From contig OX387200.1 in the NCBI GenBank assembly GCA_947561715.1, forward strand, positions 12,836,501 to 12,900,500: DNA of 64,000 nt, written 5' to 3'. Under the pieces are notes generated by a model that was not told the origin of the DNA, made no database searches, and saw only the letters and a list, made by a program, of their open reading frames with translations. Position numbers and translations under genes: made by a program. Within the stretch, counting starts at the first letter, position 1; the number at the start of each line of letters is the position of its first letter. Source of the DNA: Ascidia mentula. Its lineage: Eukaryota; Chordata; Ascidiacea; Phlebobranchia; Ascidiidae. This document shows positions 27,335 to 38,100 of the stretch, one piece after another.

Positions 27335-28545
27335 TTGCTGAAATTAGGGGGAAACTCTTTTGACATCACCTGTACATCTAGAGAACATGTACTCGACCTA
27401 TATGCAAAGCTTAGTACCCTTGAAGGGATAAAACACCTACGACTTTACGAAAGCGACAAAGTTAATGTCGCTGTAGGATGGGTTCCAATACCCTTTCCAA
27501 ACCAGGCAATAGCAGAAGAGTTGACAAAAAAAATATGGGAACGTTTCCAAGATGATACATCGTAAAGGAAGAGAAGGTTTGCTTTCAGGCATGCGTATCG
27601 CCACAATGAACGTATCCGACCTAGAAGATAACCCAATCCCAAGCTACATCAGAATAATGGACTGCAAATTTTATGTTACCTACCATGGGCAGGTAGCAAC
27701 ATGTAAATACTGCGGGAAAAAGGGTCACAAACAATTCGTTTGCCCAAAACGTAAATTGGATTTTCCAGAGCTTGCAAATGTTCAGTCACCAGAACGTTCA
27801 AACACAGAATTAAAGCAAAAGCATGGTAACAAAACCCTGAAACGTCAGGTGCAACCTGATAAGAAAGATGCGACTACAACTGATAAGAGTCCAAAGAGCG
27901 ATAATGCCAAAATGCCAAACACAATTGTTGATCACAACTTAACCGATGAGTTCAAAGCCACGGAATCACCTCACGCAAGCACGCCCATTGATAAGCGGAC
28001 CACCATAAAACGACCATCAAGAAGCCCTGAAGACCTGCCTAAAAGCAAGTCAATTAGTCCCTGCGAAAGTGTGATTTCTTTGAACTGTTCTGAATGTAAA
28101 GAGGAAATCATGGTTACCTCCAAATCTAAATCAACACGCTGCTAGGGAATGCTCGAAAGAATGGACTGTGGCGGTACAATGTTGCAGAGATGAACTGTTC
28201 TTTGTGGAAGTGGGGAGTAAAGTCTGCAAATGTCCGACATGTCGAAGCACAATGCGGCTCATGTTATGTTGCCAGGACTTCCAACCGGAATTCCGAATGG
28301 AGGAGGGCACCTTCGAATGTATCCAATGCGAAAAGTACTCTATCATATTTGTCTGTAATTCGATGAATCGTTTTCCTAAGACAACGATGAGCATTGATTG
28401 TTGTAATGCTGTGTGTAAACATAAAATAATTAACTGTGACTGTGGAAAAGTATTTGCTCAGCTCATAACCCTGGTGAACGTTGTCCGTGTGGCATGGAAT
28501 TCGAGTGAGATATGGATATTGGACTGGAAAAAAAACGTTAAATAA
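27335..28545 (+). pseudogene. LINE ORF1 with CCHC knuckle and Cys-rich C-terminus
   Basis: Three overlapping frames (27335-27565, 27552-28145, 28168-28545) read as parts of one protein. The second contains CKYCGKKGHKQFVC, a C-X2-C-X4-H-X4-C zinc knuckle, followed by a long K/S/T-rich linker. The third contains at least nine further cysteines in pairs (CKCPTC, LCC, CIQC, CNC-type), suggesting an extra zinc-binding domain. In LINEs, ORF1 protein binds the element's RNA. Frame changes near 27560 and 28145-28168 break the gene. Confidence 0.65.
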
Positions 28546-28552
28546 TGTAATA

Positions 28553-29490
28553 ATGGCGTCCCATATTGTTTCCTTTAATATTCGGGGGCTAAACAAGACT
28601 ATTAAACGGAATCGGTGTTAAACTTTCGCAAGTGTCACATTGCCTTTTTGCAAGAGATCCATTCCAGTCCTGTCAAAATGGGGCAGGGAAGCTATTTGGT
28701 CACATGGCAATAGTAACAGCAAGGGAGTAGGAATCCTGTTTGACAAAGGCCTCTCTTATAAGTTAAAAAACACCGTATCCGATCGCAAAGGCCGATTCAT
28801 TGTGGCTGAAATAGAAATTAACTCCAAAACAATAGCCCTAGCTAATGCTTACGCACCCAACAACGAAAAAAAATATTTTTGGGCTTTCTTGCAGGAAAAG
28901 CATAGCAGTATATCAATAAAGTCATATTTTGGAAAATGGAATGGGGAGGTAAAGTTATTTGGGCGCATGGCACATCTAACAGTAGAGGCGTTGCAATTCT
29001 ACTATATAAGTCAACTTCGCAACATGCAAACAACGTTCGAGTAGAACAAGATAATACATAATGGTTGAAATGTCATCTGAAACAGGGACGAACCGGAATT
29101 TGTGGATGACCTGTTCACATCACTAAGCAACTTCTAAATTGCCCATATTGTTGTTGGAGGAGATTTTAAATTAGTATTGAACGACAAATTAGACAAATCG
29201 GGAACCGATAAACATGCTAACCGGAATGCGAAGAAAAATTTATTGCAATATGCAACTCTAGGCAACTTGCATGCAGGATATATTTCGACAAAAATATCCA
29301 AATCTGCAGAAACACTCGAGGTTTAAGAAAAATCCATACGCCGCCTCACGTATTGATTTTTTTCTGTTAGACAAACAACTCACCACAAATGTTACAAATG
29401 CCAATATCGATCCGGGAATAATGTCAGACCATTCCATAATCACTTTACAACTTAATATCAACCCTCCGTCCCGTGAAAGAGGATACTAGC
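28553..29490 (+). pseudogene. LINE ORF2 endonuclease region
   Basis: It starts MASHIVSFNIRGLN, the typical opening of an L1-type endonuclease. CHIAFLQEIHS (the catalytic Glu motif), SNSKGVGILFDK, ANAYAPNN, GGDFK and, near 29330-29470, SRIDFFLLDKQL and SDHSIITL (catalytic Asp-His) follow. A second, different version of the 'SNSrGVaILlyK' motif occurs at about 28935-29020, so a piece of the domain is duplicated. Several stops and frame changes are present. In an intact element this domain nicks target DNA to prime reverse transcription. Confidence 0.75.
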
Positions 29491-30365
29491 AGATCAATGT
29501 ATCCCTGCTTAATGATTACAGAGAGAAAATAGTTGAAGTAGTCACGAACTTCGAACGCGAAAATCCCCGGACTGATACAAAATCCACATACAAGGTGAGA
29601 CACACTAAAAGCCGTGATAAGGGGGGAAACGATTCGTCACGCCGCAATCACCAAACGAAACAGGTTAGCAACCCTACATGATCTCGAAAAACGAATAAAA
29701 AGAACGTAAGATACTGAGAAAAAATACTAAATACTTTTTAAACTTAGAGAGCGACACAACCAAAAAAAACATCGATAGATTAAGGTCGGGCAATAGGATG
29801 ATCACAGACCAGAAGCTTATTCAGTCTGATCTTGTTAATTTATATGTACAGTTTTACAAGCAAAGCGCAAACAATCTGAATATCAAAGCCAACGCTCGTA
29901 AATTATTAAACTTTGATCTACCAAAATTAACCAATGAACAAGCCATTCAATTAGATGCAGAAATCGCGGAAAAAGACTTTTACACGGCGTTTATGAAAAT
30001 GAAAAAAAAATTATTGCGGATTAGATAGTTTTCCTGCAGAATTTTATCTAGCTTTTTGGAGTAACTTAGATAGTGGCTAAGCCCGCAGAACACAACACAC
30101 ACTTGTATTCAATACAACGGAATGGCCGGCACAACATCCACGCGCCAGAACAGGAACGGTTTCTATTTAAACAAAAAAGAAACACAATTGTATGTACAGT
30201 TTGCAGACATGGCAAATTCTAGCACACTTATGAAACTGTTTTTGCGACCGATCTATTCGCATAGGCTGCCCGTTGTGCAATCACATTCATCAGTTGCATT
30301 AATCAAATGCCAGTAAAACTGCCAAATGTCACAAAGCACAGTTAACAGACAAAAAACATTACTCA

Positions 30366-30905
30366 CGCCCCTAGGCGTCGATTTTTTAACGTTTTGTAAA
30401 ATATTAAGGGTGACTTTTCCAGGTTTTAGAAATACGCAAAAAACATTTCGTCAGTCGTATCGCCCTAAATATAGGCAAGACGCGAATTCCGTTTCGTGTC
30501 ACTTTGTTTTTACAACGAATCATGTTTTGTAGCACTATGTTTTAAACACTTTAATTACGGACCACCTTTACTGAAAGCGGCACATTTTTGTTTCAATCAG
30601 TCTATTGCAGATTTAGTAATTATGAAGTTATACAAATCTATTACGCAACAATGCTGATTCTTACCATTTATCACAACAACTGCTGCGTTGGGTAACAATC
30701 AAAGAGACACTTGTGTTTATCCTGATTGTGATGGTGATAATACAGGTTGTTTAAAACTACCTTAACGCATAGTATAATGTATGTGTTTTTTCTAACAATA
30801 ATTTTAATTTAAACGAAATTCAGGGGTGACAATACATGCATTGTCACCCCTGTTGGTTTGTGACATGTCATCCCAGTCACCTCTAAATCGACGCCTATGC
30901 CCACG
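30366..30905. mobile_element. MITE with 'aggcgtcgattt' inverted ends
   Basis: The left end 'cctaggcgtcgatttttta' near 30370 and the right end 'taaatcgacgcctatg' near 30884-30899 are inverted copies. Inside, 30821-30852 is a perfect hairpin: a 12-base stem 'caggggtgacaa' around 'tacatgca'. There is no coding capacity, and the target duplication is not resolved. Confidence 0.6.
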
Positions 30906-31903
30906 CCGGCAATAAGCCATAATCAAATGTAATCCTATAGTTAAAACACATGACAGAAACTGGCAACACAAGAACAAGCAAACATAACCACGCGGTCTGC
31001 ACGCGCACAGCTACTGCGCAGCCATTGTTATGAGTGTTGCGCCAAACATAGAAAACACAACAACAACGAAAAGAACTGATAAATTTTGGTTTTGGAATCT
31101 ACAATGTTTGTTTTACCTTTTCGCTTTGCTCCCTTTCCCTTATTCGTGAATCGTGTCCTGTACTGATGTGGTAGAGTGTTTGTGTTATAATTTTATGAAA
31201 GAAAATTGAGATAAAGTTTGGACCCTACAAATAAAAATGTGGCTGAAGATCGACTGGAATTGTAAAAGTAACTTAAACCGCCAACGCAATTTATTGCGCC
31301 TAATTCAAGTTTGTTAAAAATGTTATTAACGAATTACGAATAGCTTTAAACAACGCTGGTGAACACTTACGACTTTTTCCAAATACTTTGAAATAGTAGA
31401 TTAGTATTACATCAACAGAGCGTCAAGAGCAAAAGCGAAATAATGTATAGAAATCATCTTGCAGTTAAGATGTAAGTAGAGAAACACTTCAAATGTTTTT
31501 GGTTTCTTAATTCGACAACCAATAAATACCATTTAACAAGCAATTGGCAACATAGATCAAAGAAAATTGGGAACACATGTTTGAAAAGAATTGCAATTTA
31601 TGTACTTTGCTATTTGTGCTATAAACCGTCGATACGACTCTGCTGTTGGGCAGATTAAATTTGTTTCCAAGTCTTGAATTTGTGTTGAAATATTTAATGT
31701 GGTTCACTCGTTTTCAAAAGTAAATGTGAAAAAGTAAAAGTATATTTTGCAAAATGGTATTAAATTTAACTTTTTTTGGTCAATGGCATCATATAACTAA
31801 GTTGTGATCGCTGGATTGTGTTATATATATATATTGATAATTGCAACATGCACCATTTTTATTTGATTTTTTTGTTTGTGTATTGTTAAACATTTGCACA
31901 TTA
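30906..31903. other. no gene seen
   Basis: AT-rich intergenic sequence downstream of the esterase (which reads leftwards). No repeat or gene is recognised. Confidence 0.4.
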
Positions 31904-34773
31904 TTAATGGTCTGCATATGCATCCAAATGGTCCCAAAAATCACAGATCTCCTTATATGGATCATTAACTTGAAAATCCTCCTCTGCTTGCAGTGTTAGA
32001 GCAATGTAATGTTGTTTTGTGGTCAGGTCATTGAAAAATGGCCAATTACGTGGATTAACTACAGCACGTTTGGTACGTGATGTCTGAAAAACAAATGAAA
32101 ATGCTATGTCATAATTAACAAGCCTACAAAAAATTCAGTGTTTAATGTTAACCGACCATTTCTCAGCGGCAAACTTATTGCGCATTTTTTTACGGAATGA
32201 GTATAACAAGGACACATTTTCAAAGCAATTATGCCAATGATGTAAAGTCTACCTTTGCGTTTCCACCCGCAAGGCCGTTAGGGTTTCCATATGTGGCGAA
32301 GTTGCTCCAGTACCAAATCAGTCGATTAGCAAAAGTTTTTTCATTTTGAGTGAAAGTATACGTTGTTAACTCTTCAACATTAAAGAGGTAAGCCAGTTCG
32401 GCGGCATGACAAACACGATCATAGCAGAGTGGTTGCTCCCACAGTTCCTGAATTAAAACTGTAATAATATGTTTACGTGCAACGTAAACAATTGAAGTTA
32501 CCTCAAACGACCAGGTTTGGTTAAATATGTACCACCATTGATCAGTCCCATCCGATGCGTTGGCGGCATTTCTTTGTGGACATATAAACAATGCTTCAGT
32601 AGCTAATTTGTTCAATAATTCTCTATTATCGCAATTTGAGTCGTTTTCAACACACTGCAAAAAAATCCTATCTGCTGTAAATGAGTTGAACAACTGTCTG
32701 TAACCGCTTTCTAGCAGTTTATCAACAAATAAAATTTATTTTAGCTGCAAGCTTTATCCACCGAGCAAAGCTTTGAATTCGATTACCGCAGGCGGATACT
32801 CCTTCAATATTTCTTGCCCATCACGCTTAAACACAGCAATGACTATTGCTGTGTACGCCGTGTTGTTTATTTTTTCAGGAAAAGCTTCAGCAACAAAAAT
32901 CATTCCTTCATCAACAGTTGCTCCCAAAATCATAGCTTTTTTTTGTGCTGATCCCTGTAGTAATTTGAAAGCAGTACTTTATGTTTGTAAACTTTACCAA
33001 TACGCTTCAGTACTTTCATAAACATGTCGATTGGCTGTTGTGGAAGTAAGTCTCCGTCAATTACAGGACTCCAAGGTTGAAATATCAACATAATTTTTGA
33101 AGGATCAGTCACAGTTAAAGCAGTTTCATTGAATGCCTTTTCTAACTCCAATAAAGATCTAAAAATGTCACATAAATTAGATATGCACAGAACACAGGTT
33201 AAATGGAATGCTTGATCAATAATAGTCTCTATTGTTGATGTTTACAGTTTGTGTTAAATAGTTATTTCCATTTACCCTTCCCTTTATTACATGTGAACAT
33301 TTCAACGTGTTACGGTTTGTTGGGTTTTCAGTTTTCACTTACTTGGATCGCAAGCAACTCATGTCATTTTCGTTGCAATTGCATGCTTTCGCAAAATTAC
33401 TACCAAACGCTTGAGCATCTTTCAAGTCCCGAAATGGCAAACCAAATGGATTGCTCTGCATAATAGCTTGATGAAATAAGGGATCGCTGTATTTTGAACC
33501 CAAATGAACGCCAATTGATTCCGCACCAGCACTTTGTCCAAATAATGTCACCTGCAAAGTTATCAACTTTGTTAAAATGTGCAAATATTTCCAGGTTTTT
33601 ATTCATCACCTGAGAAGCATCGCCACCAAAATTCGCAATATTGTTTTTTACCCATTCCATAGCCTTTATTTGGTCCCAGATTCCGAAATTACCTTTTCCG
33701 TCGTTTGTTGAACTATTACCTTGCACCAAAAATCCCAAATGTGCAACTCTGCACAAATTGTTCATTGTTATTTCGTTAAACAGTATGTGATATAAACGCT
33801 CACAAAAAAGCAACAAATTACATACGTAAATTACCTGTAATTCGGGGTGACTACAATAACATCACCCGAACTGGCCATTTTGCGGCCATCATATAAAACG
33901 CACGAACCGGCTCCGTTTAAAAAGTTTCCACCATAAAACCATACAAGAACAGGCAGTTTGTTGAATTTACCATCCAAATACTGAGGAGCTATCGTAAAAT
34001 GCTCGTGATTCAAAACCGTATCAGCTTCCACGTATGCCAATAATTTATCGGGAATGAAAACATTTAGATACAAGCAGTCTTCGTCAGTCTGCAACACAAT
34101 ATTGCTATGATTGCAATTCTGTGCAAATTGCATCGAAGAGATAAGAGATGAAGCCCAAACAATAATATTGGAGTCTAACATAATTTGGGGAAATATTTAT
34201 GATTTAAATCTAGCATTAAAGTTTTATGAACCAAAACAACCGAATCCTTCGTATCTATTTAAATAAAATTTTGGGCGTAGTGTTAGTTATGCAGAACTTT
34301 TTTTGCATTATTTTAAATTACATGCAAAAGCAAGTGTAGACTGGTCTCTTTACACGTTAAATTGTGACCACACTGATTTTCCAACCTCATGTGGACAAGA
34401 ATATTCAGCAGCAGGTTGATCACATATTTGTGGACACCCAGGCCGTTTGTATCTTGCATCCCAAAACTTCTCTTCATATGGAATTGGGTTTCTTGGATTT
34501 TTCCATCTATACTCTCCAGTTGGAGGCTGACTAAACGGAATTCCCCAAAATATACCTGCTTCTTTCGACTTGTAGCCAACCAATGAACCTTCGTTTGCTA
34601 TAAAAAGGCCAATGCACAAACGATTCGGGATATTTTAATTATTTTAACTTACTTGCTACTACTATATCAGTGCCTTGTTTTTTGGGCAAAAGCAACGAAA
34701 TAGGAAGCACAACAGCCAGGGTTGCAACGAGTCCCAACACTGCAACACCAACCAAGACTTTCGGAATTTTCAT
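31904..34773 (-). CDS. type-B carboxylesterase, membrane-anchored
   Basis: Ten exons join into 594 residues: 34653-34773, 34386-34597, 33835-34088, 33610-33748, 33343-33551, 32998-33158, 32787-32947, 32502-32654, 32253-32447, 31904-32083. The start MKIPKVLVG is followed by a hydrophobic stretch (VAVLGLVATLAVVLPISLLL), a probable type II membrane anchor. Family marks follow in order: FWGIPFSQPPTGEYRW, EDCLYLNVF, a modified oxyanion region FYGGNF, the nucleophile elbow GQSAG (Ser), VDEGMIF (catalytic Glu) and CYDRVCHAAELAYLF (catalytic His). All three catalytic residues are present, so it is probably an active esterase; the substrate cannot be read from sequence. GQSAG replaces the GESAG of cholinesterases, arguing against a true acetylcholinesterase. 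There is no neuroligin-like cytoplasmic tail. Confidence 0.9.
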
Positions 34774-34800
34774 TGTAGGCTGCTGAAAAACTTTAGATAC
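34774..34800 (-). promoter_or_regulatory. splice acceptor just before the esterase start
   Basis: On the minus strand 'aaagtttttcag' ends 12 bases before the ATG, a good polypyrimidine-AG acceptor. It could be the 3' end of a 5'-UTR intron or a site for adding a spliced leader. Confidence 0.4.
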
Positions 34801-34964
34801 AAATCATCAATGGGAACAGAATTTCGGTTCTGTGATGATTGCTTCGCTCGTTATCCATTACACGATCCAGATCCTCAACATTTACTTCATATCGACAAAC
34901 AAAGCCTTGTTAATCATTAGGCAACTTTAAAATCTGCACATTTATGAGACAGCACACGCTATTG

Positions 34965-34970
34965 TTTATT
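34965..34970 (-). terminator. polyadenylation signal of alpha-spectrin
   Basis: AATAAA on the minus strand, 138 bases past the spectrin stop codon and about 190 bases upstream of the esterase ATG. The two genes are thus closely packed head to tail. Confidence 0.5.
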
Positions 34971-35108
34971 TTGCAGCAGAAATTTTGAGTTTATGAGAAG
35001 AATTGAAGAGGTCTTTCAGTGATATAAAGCACTAAATTACACATATGAAGACACCATACAAAACAAGCACCATCTACACTACAAGCATGCTACAAATATA
35101 TGACATGG

Positions 35109-38100
35109 TTAATTATTAAATAGTTCTTTGGTGAATCCAACATAATCATAAGCACCAAGCACATGAACCCCGTGAGTATCGTAATATGGCGGCATGTTGT
35201 CCACACAATAATTAGCTTGTTCTCGACTGAGATTCTGAAATCATAATAAAAACGGTAACAATTCATAATAAATTACAATTATACATTTACAGTGCAGGTA
35301 AAAGTTTCCACTTTCAGATTGTATTTTGAAGGCCCCAATTTCAAATTTTTCCAAAACACTTTTATTGAGAAAGAGTATGGACATTTGTACCTGGTAGAGC
35401 TCTTCCTTGGTAACGTAAGGTTTGCCTTCTGCGCTTAATGCCTTAAAAGCACTTTCCACTTCCTCACTTGACTTGACATTTTCAGTTTCCCTGCTTATCA
35501 TGAAGCCCATATACTCTTGCAAGGAAACCATACCATCCCTATATCAATATTCACAATAAGGTGTTACAAGTTGTTAGGGTGAGATGTCGTACCATCACAT
35601 ATTACCTGTTAGGGTCAACAAGATCAAGGATGGCTTGAAATTCTGGGTCTTCCTCTCCTTCCTCGACCATAGGAAGATCGTATCCAAGTGAACGAAGACA
35701 AGATTTGAACTCGTGATGCTCGAGGCGTCCACTTTTGTCTTTATCAAAGTGTTTGAACATCATAGAAAACTCCTTTAATGCTTCCTCGGTTACGCCAGTC
35801 ATGTTTCTGGGCGCAAAACAACGTAATGGAAATATCACATATAGTTATAGTAGTGGTGAAATTACCTTGCTTGTATTTGCTGCTCCAAGTTGTGCTGCAT
35901 TCTCATTCCGAGTTGTTCAAGTTGGTCCCACTGTTGTGCCAGACCGACAGTTGAATATTCAGTGTAAGCGTTGTCCAAAATCAATGCCTTTTCTAAACCA
36001 GCACCAAGTGCTTCGATCTCTTGCAGCTGAGTCTTGTACAACAAACACAGTTGTGGAATTACAAAATACGTCTAATTCAGCTTATTGTTGACACCAAACC
36101 AAACCTTTTTTTGTCTGATTTCCACAGATTTGTGTTTAGTGGCTTCCAGTTGTGATTCCAAGGTTCCAGATTCCTCCATCATGGTTGCTCTATTGGAAAA
36201 AATTATAATTCGTTTCAAAACCTATGAAAGTGTTCTTTATAGAATGTGTTGATTTGTTTGTGCTGTGTAAACCAAAGTGAGTTTGTAGATTGACATGCAG
36301 TAAAACACTGATTTGCAGTAGCAGTAAATCTTAGGTTAACCTGGGGACTAAAGAATCATCTTTTTGGGAGTAAATGACGCAGTATTTCAAAACACGGAGA
36401 ACATGCCGATAACCAACACTGTCAGAAAAGAAAAGAGTATATGAAAAGAAAAGGTTAGAGAGGAAAAGTAAGCAGGTAGTTACCAGTCAAGAAGATAGCA
36501 CCTGAAAAAGAAACAATCCGGAAGGGTAAACACAAACTCGTAAAGGTCCTGGTAACGACCACATATACAAACACAATTAACGATCTGTTCCATTTACCTT
36601 GTCTCTGTCAACCAATCGTGAAACGCGTTTGCGTGTTGAGCAAATTTCATTCTCGCCTCGTCATTGTTCTTTTGTCGTTCCAGTTCATGCTGCAGGTCTG
36701 TATCACGAGATGCAACCATGTTTTGCACAGCATTCCACGATTCCTGAAGTGTTTGGCGTTTGAACCAAGTGTAGGAATTATTGGAGCCAGATGGATCATT
36801 CATTGGTTTCATCTCGTTTATTTTGTCGTCAATTTCAAACAACTCTTGCAAATCATTCTCCGCGACAGACAAGGATTGTCGGAAACTTTCATGTTCTGAT
36901 ACAAGTGCCTGCGCGAAAACAGATTTCACGTTTAAAGAGCAATCCCAGGACGTGACTAGCGACCAAGAGCCAACTAGTTTTTTTCCCAGATGCAAACACC
37001 CCCAGACGTTCGTAATGATGATCAACTTTCTCACGTTACAACACCCTGCATTTTTTACAAAATAGTTAACCCCAGCGTTTCTGCGGTTCTTTGGAGAGAT
37101 ATTTGGAAGTGTTTAAACACTTAAAAAATAATTACCAAACGCGATATAATGTCTGTTAAATAGTATTGATGCCAAAATAAACAGACACACACTATACAAG
37201 AAAATAGTTTTCTTAACCTTTATTTCGGCGACTGAATGACATCGCACAGGATCTGTTAAATCTTCTTCAACGTTTTCAAACCATGAATTAAACGCGGAAG
37301 CCTTCTTGGCAAAAAGCAGACACAAGTCATTTACACCACGTAAATATTTACTATTTCGCTCGAGTTCAATTCTTCTGGCAACAGCCGCTGTTTTCAAATC
37401 CCCACGTCTACAAAATATATTATGGCACTAGATTACATACTTGTCACGGTTACGAAGCATTTGTCCTTTGCCACATACTGTAAGTTTACATAACATAGCC
37501 TAAAGAAAGCACAATAAACCTTTTCATTAGAAGTGCGTATCTTGCATTAATTGCATCAAACTGAGCGTGATCAGCTTCAATAAGTTGATCTTTTAAAGCT
37601 GTAATTTTTGACATTTCCTCATGATCGAAAACTTCCAAGCCCGCATCAAAAGTGTCCTGCACATTAAGTCTTTAAGATGCACTTTGTTGGAAAGAGCACA
37701 CAAAATAATGTACGAAAGTCAACAATGTGAATCTAACAAACCTAGAAACTCCACATGTACATACCTGTTTGACAAGTAACACTTGAACGGAAGAAAGGTC
37801 CTCACCAAAGTCATGAGATTTCAAAATTTCTTCCTTTTCTGCAATCCATGAATCAACCATATCAGCCTAAAAAATAGTATTTTAAAACCATCCATTCTTG
37901 TTTTGTGTAACAATCTGTATTTGATCACAAACCTTCCAGTTGAACTGTAAAAAAGCAGAGGTTTCTTGCAGCTGCTTTTTACGTTTAGATGCAGCACCCT
38001 GCAATACTGACAGCTTCTCTTCAATCAGATTAATTTCCTCTAACACGGACTTCGCATGAGGATTTTCCTACAAGTTTAGAGCGTGACCACACTTTTATTC

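Larger units (their letters stand above)
27320..30080 (+). mobile_element. broken L1/Tx1-like LINE, 3' half missing
   Basis: ORF1 and the beginning of ORF2 of a non-LTR retrotransposon follow each other on the plus strand. ORF1 has a CCHC knuckle. ORF2 has an apurinic-endonuclease domain and ends soon after the first recognisable piece of reverse transcriptase (SFPAEFYLAFW near 30027-30060). The rest of RT and the 3' tail are absent, which is unusual because LINE copies normally lose the 5' end. The reading frame changes several times, so the copy is dead. No target duplication was found. Confidence 0.8.
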
